The notes beneath the pieces are model-generated. The model saw nothing but the letters and a program-made list of their open reading frames with translations, made no database searches and was not told the DNA's origin. This document shows, one piece after another, positions 12,200-24,048 of a DNA stretch of 64,000 bases. Source of the stretch: Irpex lacteus (Eukaryota > Basidiomycota > Agaricomycetes > Polyporales > Irpicaceae); the NCBI GenBank assembly GCA_001986395.2, contig MQVO02000007.1, positions 1,488,001 through 1,552,000 of the forward strand, given 5' to 3'. A program made the translations under genes and the position numbers. Every line of letters starts with the position of its first letter. Position 1 is the first letter of the stretch.

Positions 12200-13160
12200 T
12201 CATGACGAGTCTGAGTCTGCCGCCACCTTGCGGCGTTTTGCTTGAGGCTCGTCAGCACCTTCTGTTGCTGGTGCCGACTTCTTCGCGGGTGTGGCCTCGG
12301 AAGATTTTTCAGGAGCCTGAGGCGGTTTTGCTATGGTAGCCGGCTTCGCCTTCTTCTTCACAAGGACACCCTTCAAGGACTTCTTTGCATCCTTCTTGGC
12401 CGGCTGGCTTGTGCCAGACGTCGACGGTTTGGGCTTTGTTGAGACGGGGGCCGGTTCACTGCTCACAGGAGGCGGTTTTGCTGCGTTCTCCCTGGCTGCT
12501 ACGGCTCTACGTGCGGGAGTGAGGCATTTCAGCTAGAAGCGTGGTATTTGCGCACGTACTGACGAAAGTTCTTTAATTCCTCCCCGTCCATCTCCTGCCG
12601 AAGTCGCTCCTCTTCCCGTTGCTTCTCGAGGACCGAGTCTAGAAAGAGCACTTCATCCTCTTCAAGAGCTCGGAATTGGTTGCCTGCGTGTCGACGACTG
12701 ATTAATACACACGTTCAGACGGAGAAATTGGGTCGACGGACCTAATTTATTCCTCTCCTCCCATTCCTCTTGTTTGGCTGCCTGAACCGCATTAGCGTCT
12801 CGCTGTGTGTGCCTTGGGCACGTTGCTTACTCGATTAGCTGCTAGTTTCTGTGGTAGGATAGATTGGATTGTTCATTACGTGTGACTAGAGATTAGCTGA
12901 AGAGAGTGGACGCACTTCAGCCAGGCTCCTTCCGTCGAATACGTCTTCGACAGGCTGCGGCGGTGGCTCCTGCCCCAACCTTTGCCACGAGATTAGCACA
13001 TCTATGCTAGCGGTGATGGACATGCATGATTGCGGGGTTACCTGGCGTACGCAGCCTTCCACTGTTCGTCGCGACGTGCCTTGGCTGTGTCAATCTCGTT
13101 CTGCGAGACGAATCGCGAGCCGACTGCGCCCGTCGAGATTGAGGGGATTGCGTCGTCCAT
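12200..13160 (-). CDS. NIP30 domain protein (FAM192A/PIP30 family)
   Basis: In animals this family binds the PA28-gamma proteasome activator in the nucleus; the fungal role is not established. The ATG at 13160 opens MDDAIPSISTGAVGSRFVSQ, then NEIDTAKARRDEQWKAAYAR. Later exons read EDVFDGRSLAEK, AANRAAKQEEWEERNKLGNQ, FRALEEDEVLFLDSVLEKQR and EEERLRQEMDGEELKNFRQ. The order FVS-basic helix, then DxRSL, then EEKFK-like and FLDxV blocks is the NIP30 pattern. The last exon is a Lys/Ala/Pro-rich tail with KKDAKKSLKGVLVKKKAK and AKRRKVAADSDSS at the end, suggesting nuclear localisation. Four short introns are inferred, and the last junction restores Gln-Ala across a GTACGT donor. The gene ends tail to tail with ESS2 about 130 bases away. 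Confidence 0.82.
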
Positions 13161-13427
13161 GAATATTTAGAATAATGAAGAAGACAAGTAGAATGATAAA
13201 CGCAAGGTTGTGGAGAGTAATAAAAGCTAGTTGGAGATAAACCTGAACGAGTATAGCAGAGGACCCGGATCAGGAGAGTGCCGAATGCGGCTCAAACTGA
13301 AATTCGTATTTGACTTCATCCTTTCCCCAGTCAGCTCATCTCCCTCGTCCCGAACGCTCACCTCGCTCCTTCCTACCCATATCATCTCTCCTCGTCGTGT
13401 TTGTCGTCGTCGGCGCTGACGGCGGCC

Positions 13428-14936
13428 ATGGCACCGGCCTCAGATGCTCTCAGCCCTCACCAGAGTCCACCGCCGTCAGCATCAGCAACCTCGACGTTCT
13501 CAAGACCGCACAGTATTCATAGCAGCCACCACCGCCCATCAGCCATTAAGACAGTCGTCACCGCTCCTCGTGAGTTCTCAGCGCATCACATTTTCAGTCT
13601 CTGCACCGCTTTAACGACGGTACTTCATGTATAGCATGGGCAAGAGACGAACCACCTTCGCCTGGAGATGAACTACCGCCGTCAGCACCTCGCGAGCAGT
13701 ACAATCTCGCGGGCGATCGACCGTCAGATGCTCGTCCCTCAGATGTCACTTCCTATGTATCCTCAGGTGGAGAGACTGTTGATGGTCCCTCGAGGTGGTG
13801 GACGTTCACCAGGCAACGTCCTGACGACTCGGCGAAGGAGCCTCTCACCGCAAATACTCGACTAGGCTTTCACCGTGGTCGTTCCTTGTCGGTCAACTGG
13901 CTACCAGCAAGCCTCAGCAGGCGACCTGGCGATCACTCTTATTTTCCTCGAGATAGAGAAATTCAGGAGGAAGAGGAATTTATCCCGCCGGACCGGCTTC
14001 ATCTTGACCTCCCACCACCGGTGCATGCCCCGCAAACTCTAGCCCAGGCGAAAACACCGGGCTGGGACATACCATGGTCGCCGAGAATTCCGGGACGAAC
14101 CAATGCTTCTTGGGATACCACTGATCTAAGTGACCATGAAACGGATGAGAAGAAGAGTCGTTGGCAGCGTCGAAAGAAGAGGGCAAGGGTGTATCTGCTA
14201 ACGAACGTCTATGTACCATTAGTGCGTATTGTCGATCTTCGTAGGGATTAACTATATGCTGACGTATAGCATACAGCTTTTCAGGGTGGTGAATATAATG
14301 TTTACCACCTCTGCCTTGGCTATCGCCATCCGCATCCGTCGATTAGAAATGCAAAATAGCATAGCAGGTGTACTCGGGGCATCACCGTATGTTTCATCGT
14401 TCTCTCTGTCAGCGACTGTACTAAATATTGTCACAGGACTCTTGTTATCATTTTCGCACCTCTGACACTTGTGCACGTTATAGTTGCAATTTACGTACGT
14501 GCCTCGTCCTCTCACAAATCTCACTGTGCTGCAGTTGCTTACGTTACATCTTTTTGTCATCACGTAATAGCTCGAATACTTCGGCCGTCCACTGGGCCTT
14601 TGGCGAACCTCGGCCAAACTAGCACATACACTCGTCGAAGTCGTGTTCATATGCGCATGGTCCGCAGCCCTAGGTCTATCCTTCGACAACTTCTTCACCT
14701 CCATCATACCCTGCGCAGCACCCTCCACGATATCGTGGTACAACAGCATATCCCGACCACATGCAGACATCCCTGGTCTAAATGGCTCTACAGGTTTAGG
14801 CGGGACTCTCTGCAATGAGCAAATTGCCCTCATCTGCTTAGTGGGTGTAGGCCTCATCATGTACTGCTTCAACCTTGTCATCAGCCTCTACCGGATTTTT
14901 GAGAAGGTCAAGTACCATCCCGTCACGCACTCATAG
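13428..14936 (+). CDS. SRF1-like (regulator of phospholipase D) multi-pass membrane protein
   Basis: Yeast Srf1 binds and regulates phospholipase D (Spo14); the role here is by analogy only. The N-terminal half is cytosolic and disordered, with PPWARDEPPSPGDELPPSAP, SRWWTFTRQRPDDSAKEP and a Trp-rich stretch GWDIPWSPRIPGRTNASWDT. Four membrane segments follow: around FRVVNIMFTTSALAIAIRI, TLVIIFAPLTLVHVIVAIY, TLVEVVFICAWSAALGLSF and ALICLVGVGLIMYCFNLVI. Between helices 2 and 3 is the block LEYFGRPLGLWRTSAKLAHT, which resembles the YTGKPLGLRSPxAK block I associate with fungal SRF1 proteins. The stop is at 14934-14936. There are about five exons. The family assignment is from remembered pattern rather than a search, but the membrane topology is plain in the sequence. 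Confidence 0.68.
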
Positions 14937-15557
14937 CACACTGCGCACCGGGGCGGTTAACCCCTTTGCGCCTATCATCGTCTCCGCCCTTCTCCGCCCT
15001 CTATTCTCCGCCTTCCTATCAGCCTGTGCTAAAACACCTGATCCCCGCCCTCCTTCTCAAACACCCCTTTTCCCGATTCACCCAACACCGCAAGATATAC
15101 GTTCCAGCTTGATCTTGTCTTGCTATTCGCACTCAAGGACATTTTCACGTATTTATCCACATACCACTAGTCGCTCACTATCTTCCATCCCTCCCTCCTC
15201 CTGCTCCGTTTCGTGTACCTAGCTAGGCTTCTCACTCCTGACCTCTTGCAGCTTCCTCATCTCTTTCCCCCGCCCGTGAAACCTCCACGCTGAAACTTCC
15301 AACGGTCGGTTGGCGACAAATGCACAACGCACAATATACCTCATCAATTCTTTCCCCCGTCGCCTCCTCCGTTCCAGCATTGCAGTCCCCTTGTGCCCCA
15401 GAGTCCCTTCTGCCTACTTCTCATCATTGAACCCTTCTCGCTGTGGCTGTCGACAGTAACTGTACGATAGACGTCTGTGTATCATTATAGTTACTTTACA
15501 GTACATATATGAACGTGATACCAACCTCTAGTGTCTCCATGCACTACCCCCAAATCC
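14937..15557. other. Intergenic, pyrimidine-rich
   Basis: The 620 bases after the SRF1-like gene are rich in C and T and contain many short CCTCC/CTTC runs, consistent with a 3' UTR and a downstream promoter. No coding region is supported. Confidence 0.45.
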
Positions 15558-15959
15558 ATGACCACGCGTGTACCAAGTGCATATGGTGAGTAGCCCTTCC
15601 CTGAGCCGATTGACCACATTATACCGTGCTTAGCGGAGGTGGTCATCTCATGAATTCATTGCAGTTGATCGGGCCGAGAGCAAAATTCGGAATACGAAGA
15701 CAATGTCTCCGCGGCCGGTCAAAACGCTACAGTACAGATCAAACAGCCTGGCCTTGTCACAGCAGGTGTCGAGATGTCGCACTGCAGCACAGGAGAGCGG
15801 GAATTCCCAGGATGGGTGTATCGCTTTGGTGGTGGGCTTTTCGGTGTTAACGCCGCTAGAAAGCAGGTTTCAAATCCCTCCACGTTCTCAACGGCGAAGC
15901 GTGCGCATGAAGTGCGGGACGCGCTGTATCCTCTGGTTCGTATTGAGCCTTCGGATTAA
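15558..15959 (+). CDS. Hypothetical small protein (tentative two-exon gene)
   Basis: I do not recognise this protein. The ATG at 15558 opens MTTRVPSAY and meets a GTGAGT donor at 15586. Joining to 15679 after an AG gives an open frame EQNSEYEDNVSAAGQNATVQ, IKQPGLVTAGVEMSHCSTGE, REFPGWVYRFGGGLFGVNAA and RKQVSNPSTFSTAKRAHEVR to the TAA at 15957-15959, about 104 residues. The frame has coding-like composition and reads across a region where the other frames are poor. It may be a genuine lineage-specific gene or an exon of a longer decayed gene that continues into the open frame at 16074. No signal peptide, membrane segment or motif is visible. Confidence 0.3.
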
Positions 15960-16073
15960 TGGACCGTAAATTGAAGTCTACAGACGTAGACGATTGGGTA
16001 TACCTGCCACCGTTGTTGATCGTATATTCACTTCTATAGTACTTGGCAATGGTCGTTCCCAATTGTCCTTAGG

Positions 16074-16427
16074 ATGTCTGGAAGTTGTCGATATCCCCGC
16101 AGTGAGTTCGGAAACGTCGACAGCAATATGCGAATATATGCCGAGACAAACTACTGTCCAAAGGATATCCGACCCGCTGCGGCGCGAGAAGGCGTAGCAA
16201 AGTACCTGCCAGTTTGTGATCGCGCGATGTCGTGCGTAACCAGGCAGTACACAATACGAGCTGACGGAGAGAAGCAGGTTATGAGGGTGTATGAGCTGTG
16301 TGATGTTTCCGCAGTTCCGACCGGCGTTCGCCTGACTCGTTCGAGAGAGCCGTCCTACGTGCTTCGAGAGGCAGCGTCATGTATTCGGGTGGGGGTACAG
16401 TACGCCGTAGTGTGGTTGAACAAATGA
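16074..16427 (+). CDS. Hypothetical coding-like open frame, possibly a further exon of the 15558 gene
   Basis: I do not recognise this. The frame reads MSGSCRYPRSEFGNVDSNMR, IYAETNYCPKDIRPAAAREG, VAKYLPVCDRAMSCVTRQYT and IRADGEKQVMRVYELCDVSA, ending at 16427. An intron from a GTATCC donor near 15932 to the AG before 16070 would join it in frame to the preceding open region, but another frame is also open here, so the model is weak. Six cysteines are spread through the stretch. Transcript data would decide between a gene, an exon and chance. Confidence 0.22.
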   Translation: MSGSCRYPRSEFGNVDSNMRIYAETNYCPKDIRPAAAREGVAKYLPVCDRAMSCVTRQYTIRADGEKQVMRVYELCDVSAVPTGVRLTRSREPSYVLREAASCIRVGVQYAVVWLNK

Positions 16428-18422
16428 TGAGACCGAACCGGGTTGTTGCCGGGTATGAAAGCAAGAAAATGCTCTACATGTGGCCGGTAAGCGACTTAGA
16501 TTAACCGTGGTATGGAGGGTAATAAATACCTCCTCGGGCTTCCAGGATATACGGGGCCAGGCGTGAGCGGCAGGCGAGAAAGGCTTGACTTGCCAAATCT
16601 GTATGCCTGCGAGCTAGCACTATTGGATCAAAGGTTGGAACAACAGCTTGGCGCTGCGGTGGGTGAATGAACGTTGAGAAGTGAGTAATCTGAGCGAGCC
16701 GTTTTTCTTCTTTCTCGCACTCTCCGTGTCTGCTCGGAGCGATCTGCTGTAAGCGAAGTTCAGTATATACCGTACTGCCGTGAAGTGAGTAATCATTGTA
16801 CTTACCGCAGATTGTGCACGTGCGGAGAGCGGTTAGGTGGTTCACTAGGGTTCACCTAGTTACAAATGGAATGGAACTCGTGAAAATGTGTATCATTTCG
16901 GTAAGCATATCAATCACTTGCCGAGCTACTCCTAAAGTGTTGCAGTAGAAGAACGGTCTGGTATGCTTTCGTACGGTATTAGGAGGAGTCACTGATCCAG
17001 ATGGTACAATGGATCATTTCGGTACATCAGTGTGGAAGTAATGAGTAACATGCTTGGTGAGCGTCCGGGTCCGGGAAGCACTGATACTTGTACCTACAAG
17101 TAAGATGACGTCAATGCTGCTTCACAAAGAAGGTTTTGGATGAATGAGAGGTGTATCAAACGGCGGGGTAGGATGCCCAGATGCAGAGCGCACCGTCGCA
17201 GGGCTGTCGTGCAAGCTTCATAGTCTGAAGAAGCGTTGTCATACCCCCTCCGTTCACGGTGTTCCGCCGGTCTGTGTACGGTACACGGAGCGGTGAGTAT
17301 TCTTACTTAAGCTAAGAACACCGCATTGTTCATGTTCTCGTCGGAGAGAAATCGTGGGTTCCTTCAGGCTTTACGTAGGGAGTGATCATTGACGAGAATA
17401 ACACGTACGTCTACCGGGTATAAGGGGTTATAGAACCCATAAAATGCGCGTTTAGAGCGCGTGGCCACGCTCGTCTGGGTATTGCCTAGATGGAGGGGAC
17501 GACGGTCAATGAGTACAGTAAGCAGCGATGCACCCACGGATCGGAGGTCGGCTCTGGACTCACACGGTACTACAACTGCGTCATACCGACATGCCCTGGG
17601 CATGGCCACAACTCGGCGTATGGAGCGAGTGAGGTAAAAAGGTATGAACACCGGAGTTGAGGTATGTGGAGACCAAGATTGTTAGACATCCGTCATTGTG
17701 CTCTACTACGGTCAATGTTCGTCATAGCTCGACCACGTGTGCTGCTTTGTGATTTGTTGGTCAGGTCAGTTCCTGTCTGTTCGTATGTCAAGCCATGTGG
17801 TAACTGTGGAAGATGGTGGTGAATGCATCATGAGTCGAAGATGACTTGCGTAGAGACGCGAACGGGTCGGAGCGACTTTGGACGGATGGTGGGGATGAGG
17901 ACGATGCTGTGTTGATCTCTGCCGTCAATGTGAATCTTGGAGATGTCCTGGACCCTGGGCAGAGCGCCGCTGCGATAGCTCTTGTCTCGTGGCAAACTAG
18001 GCGTCCTTGCGGCGTGTTCCAGACCTCGTGAGCTGACGAGACATCGTCCCCCGCTTATGCAGGTACAGATAGGTCCAGTGGATTCGTACGAGACCTCCGA
18101 CGAACTGTCGGGGCGGATGAAGGATTAGCGTTACAAGTATAGCGAGATATTGATTAATGACTTGGATGATACGCAAAATAGCAGTCTAGCTGAGACTATG
18201 CAACAACCGGCTTGGTCCTTTCCACCCAAGGATCTGTATATGTCAGAATATCAGTCCGCCACAGACGGAACGGAATGATGTTCATCAAGAGGGAACATGG
18301 CCACGCGCGGGCGGGTCGGGCGCATTAGCTCATGCTGTTCCCGCAGTAGTGTCCTTGCTTATCCTTGGAAGTCCACGCACAAGCTATCGAACCCTTTCCC
18401 ACAACTGGCCTGATCTAATCAG
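16428..18422. other. Gene-poor stretch with no supported gene
   Basis: This 2-kb region has only short frames. A minus-strand frame at 16501-16845 and another at 17364-17651 are open but show no family pattern, and the plus strand is equally inconclusive. It may be decayed coding sequence or plain intergenic DNA. I found no terminal inverted repeats or tandem repeats. Confidence 0.4.
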
Positions 18423-18686
18423 CTACGGGAGAAGGCGAGTGTATGGCGGTTACTCACTTACAATGGTGGAAGACCACGAAGCCGATCCAGGGGAGACGAG
18501 CAGATCACAGCGCTGGGCCTCGCGCTGGCCACAATTTTCTCGTTCGTCGGTAAAGATGGCCTGCATGATCACCGCGTCTGGGGTGCTAGATCTCACTGGC
18601 AGTTGGAGGGGATTGCCGCCGCTGTGCAGAGCGTTTGGCGGAATAAAGTGGAGGCAATGACGGACGAGGAGGATAAGCGGGTGTGA
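18423..18686 (+). CDS. Hypothetical coding-like terminal exon
   Basis: I do not recognise this. After a good intron end (CTGAT and CTAAT branch-like boxes, then CAG at 18420-18422) an open frame reads LREKASVWRLLTYNGGRPRS, DEQITALGLALATIFSFVGK, DGLHDHRVWGARSHWQLEGI and AAAVQSVWRNKVEAMTDEED, with a TGA at 18684-18686. The amphipathic helix pattern and the acidic end look like the C terminus of a real protein. I could not place the upstream exon with confidence; the frame opened by an ATG near 18299 does not join in phase. A different frame of the same stretch is also open, which weakens the call. Confidence 0.25.
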   Translation, partial: LREKASVWRLLTYNGGRPRSRSRGDEQITALGLALATIFSFVGKDGLHDHRVWGARSHWQLEGIAAAVQSVWRNKVEAMTDEEDKRV

Positions 18687-19196
18687 GAGACTACGCTCCG
18701 ACTCGCTGTCCGAGATACACGCGACAAGATGGCCCTGATTCCGAGGAATTATGCGCTGGCCAGTACTTAGCTATTCCCCCTACGAGACTGCTGCACAGAC
18801 AGAATGTTGGCTGTTCGTCGTTCAATGAGTCACCGCTGCACACCGGCCGCAACGACACACAAGCATCCCGTCAAAAACGTGAGCAGAATGCAAACTGAAG
18901 CCAGGTGTGAAGTCCGTTGCTGTCACGGAAGAAGACAGCTGGAGACTACTGACAAGCACTGCGTTCGCCAGCGTTCGCCCGAGAGATCCAAATTCCAGCG
19001 CCCGATATTTTGATGGGAAGCCACGCTAAGTTCTCCGCCAGCCGGAATCGTATTCAGGGAGGCACAAGCTTCTTCGTTCCGATATGCTCGGCCTCCTTCT
19101 TCGACGTTTATATAGCTCGTCTTTTGCAACCATGGATGCTCACAACACATTGCCCATCTTGTCTACCACTCCATCCACATCACTTCCACATACACA
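18687..19196. other. Intergenic, upstream of the F-box gene
   Basis: This is a 510-base promoter-side region with no supported gene. It includes the TATA element listed separately. Confidence 0.5.
19108..19116 (+). promoter_or_regulatory. TATA-box-like element for the F-box gene
   Basis: TTTATATAG lies about 80-90 bases before the ATG at 19197, with pyrimidine-rich sequence between, which is the usual arrangement for a fungal core promoter. Confidence 0.5.
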
Positions 19197-20682
19197 ATGG
19201 CCTCTCAGTCCACTCTGCCCTGGCATGCTCTGCCCACAGAGATGAAGTTCTCCGTCGTAGAACACCTGGACTCCGAGGACATTCGTGCCTTTTCACAAGT
19301 AAACAAAGAAGCGTATACTCTGGCAGTTCCAGCACTCTGGCGGGTAAGGATAAAACACAATCAACTGATTTCTAAGCAGCTATCTAATCTGTATTTTGTA
19401 GGTGGTGGACTTGCAAAGTCTCGAATCGATATTTTCTTATGTGGACAACGTCCCGCAATCCTATCATCACTACACCAAGCACCTCAGCATCTGCACAAAG
19501 CCCTCAAAGGGCAGTGCGTGTCCCGACAGCTTCGGAAACGACACCGCCATCTCTGATGCTCTGTCGCGCCTCCTCGCCAGTTGCACACAGGTGGTGCAGC
19601 TCAGTTTGAGTCTCGAGGGCTCAATTAACAAGAGCCTCATCTCACTCTTCGAAAACTTCCAACAATTGAAGACGTTGTCCATCCATCATTGTGGTGATGA
19701 ACAGAGAGCGCCATTGTAAGTTGTGATCTATGCTGCTTCTACCGCCTGTGTTCATCACGCGTGCGCCTTCTGCTTTTCCAGGAGCGAACGGCTCGTCGTC
19801 TCTATCGCAGCCTCTGTTCCGAGTTTGCAGGAGCTCTCGTTGGACAGGATTGCCCGCTCGGCGCTGCACGCCCCAGAACTTGTTGGCGCTTACCCCTTCG
19901 TTCCCGTCGTCTCAGGCGACGCTGACATCCCTGACCACCCCATATTGGGCTCTGAACTATCTCTCCCTTCCTTGCTCCGCCTCCCCACCCTGAAGAAACT
20001 CAAGATTCGCGACACCCACCTCGGCGACTCCAAATGGTCCGTCACGCCCATTCAGTGCTCACTCGAGTTCCTGGACCTCGGCAACTACTGCAACGAATCC
20101 CCAGACTTCAATCGGGTCTGCACCGAGCGCATCGTCGGTAACGTCGGGCATGTTGTGGATGAATTTTCTTTGAACACCGCGTTGAGCGGTGAAACATACG
20201 CGTTTGAGCAGGCCAAAGAGACGCCTTTGAAAAAGTTGCGAAAAATTCATTTGACGCCACTCTTCCCCGTCGAGAATGTCGTCGACACACTCACGACACT
20301 CTCCGGTTCGCCTGTTGAGGAGCTCTCCGTACGCTGTCACGAAGACGACGTGCTGGACATGTGCTCCGCCCTCGAGGACTTCCTCAGCCTTCGCACGGAA
20401 CGGGGTGACTCGGACTTCTACAAACACCTCTCCCAGATCAAGGTCTCTACCGTTACCGACATCTACGAGGACTCTGATTACGATGGTCGTACGGACATGT
20501 GTGGCAACACGTGCCAAACATCAAGAAACTCTCGCCCTTCCGTGACCGTGCCCGCCGAGCACGCCCTCGCGATCAAGCGTCTTCAGGAGTTCTGCCATGA
20601 CCTCGCTGTGGCGGGCTCGTGCAACCACGAAGACCTTGTTGTCGCCAAGGGCATGTCGTGCATCTGCGAGGATGAGAACTGA
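19197..20682 (+). CDS. F-box/LRR-like protein (basidiomycete family)
   Basis: This is a probable substrate-recognition subunit of an SCF ubiquitin ligase. Exons 19197-19343, 19402-19715 and 19782-20682 give 453 residues. The N terminus has the F-box pattern LPWHALPTEMKFSVVEHLDS and EDIRAFSQVNKEAYTLAVPA, ending LWR at the first splice site. The remainder is built of leucine-rich repeats such as TQVVQLSLSLEG, QQLKTLSIHHC, VPSLQELSLDRIA, LPTLKKLKIRDTHL and CSLEFLDLGNYC. The C terminus is acidic and Cys-containing (MSCICEDEN). Splice junctions are clean: GTAAGG to TAG, then GTAAGT to CCAG, restoring Leu-Ser. Such F-box genes are strongly expanded in Agaricomycetes and their targets are generally unknown. 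The gene sits alone in a gene-poor region. Confidence 0.82.
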
Positions 20683-23600
20683 GGGCAAGAGACAAGCCCG
20701 GGACCGCCCCTCCTCAACTACAGCACTGTCAGCTTTATGGAATCGCTCCTGACTCCCCTGCGCATAGTCGGAGGGGCGGGGACCCCGCTGTCATGAGTCA
20801 TGGGGGCGCAGCCGGCGTATGTGGATGCATGACTCGACCTAACGTGTTATACGGGCTGTGACTTCCCTTTGGGTTCTGAGGGATGGAGGCGGTGCTATAT
20901 GTGGGGGAATTCGGAGTCATGAAGGAGGCGGGTCTGCAAAGACGAGTATACCTGGTTTTGTGGTTCCGTGGTACCGATATGGACGGTCGAACTTTTTCGT
21001 CTACGCTTTGGCCGTTGGCTTTATATGGGTATTATATTATCAATTCTTTAAGGGATGCCTAGTCTACTCACTGCATATGCTTCATATTCTGTTGTAAAAT
21101 TATTGTATCATCAGTCAAGTTATCCAGACTTACCACTATAGTTTGATCCCGTTCGAGCTGCTTGAGCGTCGCAATAAGGAGGGTCACATTGCCGCGCCCG
21201 TAAATTGACAGAAGATGAACTTGGCTTAAGCGAAGTTGAGCGATATGGATTGGCGGAATAATGGGAATGACCAGCCCATTCGTTTGCGATCTGCATCATG
21301 AATGGCGTTGAGGACAGCAAGATGGGACGGTTTACAGTTTGTCGACAGTCTGGTCCCTTGTTTTCCCGCAGTTCGCCTGTATGACAAGCAGAGGATCGCA
21401 ATAATGCCTATGCGGTGAATAATCATCGGGGGTGCCAGAGACGCCATGACGTTGTCGGGACGTGGACATGCGTGTCCTCATGCCTTCGTCGATGGCCACG
21501 TTGATTGGTAGGATGGATGGCGGAACAGAGCATTCGGGCGTTCGATCATCTACCTTGACTGTTGAGCTCGCTTGCCACCACAGGAGGACAAGAACAGCAC
21601 AGGCCCAATAGATGAACAAATGTGGTAGTGGCGAAGGAGAAGCTGAGAACAAGTGCGATTGAACACAAATGATACACCGCTCTGCACCGGCAGCGCGGAA
21701 GTACGTCAACTTCCGCTGTAGGAAATATATCAATGCATATACACAAATCTAACTATTGGGCAGGGCGTACTTACCGTGATAATACACCAACCAAGAGAAG
21801 GAGGGGAAGGCTGAGAGACATACGCATCAGAAAACACAGGCTTTCAAGGTATATGAATACATATGCGCACAGCCAGCAATGAGAACGAACGTGTTTCGTC
21901 TTTATGGCGCGCACAGCACTGTCTTTGTAGTTCGCTGAGGCAGTGTAGACGGATTTCAGAAAGCTGCAGGAGCCTCGTATCCGCACTTCCAAACATGGAA
22001 CACCGTTGCATATATCCACTTTTCCTATCGATTCCATTCCCGCTCACAACCTAGAGAGATAGAAACCTAGTAAGCTTATCCTTCAGACTATCGGTACGTG
22101 TTTCATCGATATGAAGTCGGCTGGTATTTGTCCACGAGCCTCGATAGCTGTACTTTGTCATGGTATTGGTGAGGCATGTCCCAGCGGAAATAATGCCTGC
22201 TGAGTTCGGCACCGCCGTGCCGAGCCCATCATGCAAAGTCCGGCTCAGTCTTGATTTTGGCGGTGAAAGACAGAGAGCTCTCCGTCTACACGTAGCACCG
22301 ATGTCCAACTGGCAGAGTAGAGGTGCCATTTTGCGATCGAGTGTTCCCATGCACGCAGGTCTTCGGGTACGGAATTCACACTCAAAGACGCGCGTGAGAA
22401 GCTTCTGAAGCATCCTGGTTGCTGTAGAAAGGCTCCGATCAATAGATATCTCTAAAACACTATGTTTGCGACGAAAGAACGAGGAAGAGGAGAGTTCGCA
22501 CCTCGGTGTTCACGGTTCGTAGTTCTCTTGGACAGAAGATCCCGAAAGGGGGGACGAGGCCGAGGAACAGAGGTAGGCAGAAACGGAACAGCTGGTAACG
22601 TGGCCAGGCGACCCGTGGCCTCGTGTTCAATCAGCGATCGTGGTGTGGCAAAATCAGTGCTCGACCTATGATGAAGAGAAGCACTGCAGGCCCACTGCAA
22701 CCCAGGCACCACAGGTAAAAGCGGGTCACGGATCTGTTAGGTGGAAGAGGCGCTACGTTACTGTTGTTGTATTTTGTCTTGCGCCTGCAACGATCACGCT
22801 TAACGTGATTCTGTGTCTCCTAGAGAGCAGTATTCCCTCCTGGGAGGATACCTGGAATGGAGGTGATGGTTTCGGTTTCCAAATGGCTAAGCTCTTCAAG
22901 ATCGAATGACGAGGGCGGCCAACTGAGTTGGAAATACATGTTCGCCACCGACAGCCCATTGCACTGCGGGCGATGTTTGCGATGTGAGCAAACAAGGGAC
23001 TGCAGGACACATGGACATGGCGCAGAGATGAGCGTAATTAATGATAGCTGGTTTCATGTTAGTGATAATGAACGGCACCGGAACTGTGATACAGCATTGA
23101 CAGACGATCCCAAGCTTCCCGCCATCTATGACCGTCGCATTTTCCTTGTCCGACGTCATAAGAGCCTCGATTGTGCGCGGAAATGGTTGTCCAGGTTGTT
23201 GTTGTATTTTTACTGGCGGCACTGAAACCAGTCCCGAGTTGCATCCGCGAAACGTGATTTGTTGACGGGATCGAAGATTACAGGAAACGCGACAAAACGG
23301 GCGAACAAACTTCGATGTTGATTGAGCGTTCTCATCTTTCTCTCTTGAACGATGTCCTGCTTCTTCGACATTAAGTTGGGCGAGATCACAGAGGCAATGC
23401 TGAGGTGAGTCGACTCACTGGGCTGCAGTAGATGGCGGAGTTCTGATCCTCTGCGACTGACTACAGCTTTACTTCCACGTGGCATTCGACACCAACCTGA
23501 GCCTAGCGTTGGCTCCGCTATACCCGGAGTCTTACACAAAGTCAAGCAAAGCTATGCGCTGCAACAATTCACGACGAGCGGGACTTGGACGTATCTTAGA

Positions 23601-24048
23601 GCTTAGCTATCGAAACAAACAGTCTGACAGGTTGCGAAGATCCTGAGTATGACTCTAAATTTGACATACTCGCAGCGCATCCAACTGCTGATTCGAGTCG
23701 GTGACAAGGATACGATACCTGATGTCGGTGAGCGCAGCCGTTATTTCGTTTATGAACACAGTTACATGGGTTGATTGCGGTGCAACGTTCTGGTTTCTAC
23801 AGGCTTTCATCCAGATCTGGTACATACAATGATTGCTGTACTTCCAACCCTATCCATGCCCGTAATTCGTGTCCTCTGCGTATTCCTGACAGGCCCCCGC
23901 CGAGCATTCGGCTCCTGCCAACGGTGCCTCCATCAACCCGTGGCGGTACCTGCATGACTCCCGCTGCTCCCTCGCCAGAAAGAGATATAAGTTGCACCGT
24001 CCATACCCAGAAATCCTACACAACTGAACTCCTCATCCCTCTCCTACC
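20683..24048. other. Gene-poor region, 3.4 kb
   Basis: No gene is supported on either strand. Several short open frames exist. The only ones with a hint of coding character are the plus frame ending at 22909, which has a hydrophobic stretch (VTVVVFCLAPATITLNVILC) followed by SSIPSWEDTWNGGDGFGF, and a minus frame at 23210-23545. Neither carries a known motif or a convincing exon chain. The region between the F-box gene and the adenylation enzyme may contain decayed genes. Confidence 0.4.
23983..23990 (+). promoter_or_regulatory. TATA-like element upstream of the adenylation enzyme
   Basis: AGATATAA lies about 60 bases before the ATG at 24049, followed by a C/T-rich leader. It is a plausible core promoter element. 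Confidence 0.35.
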
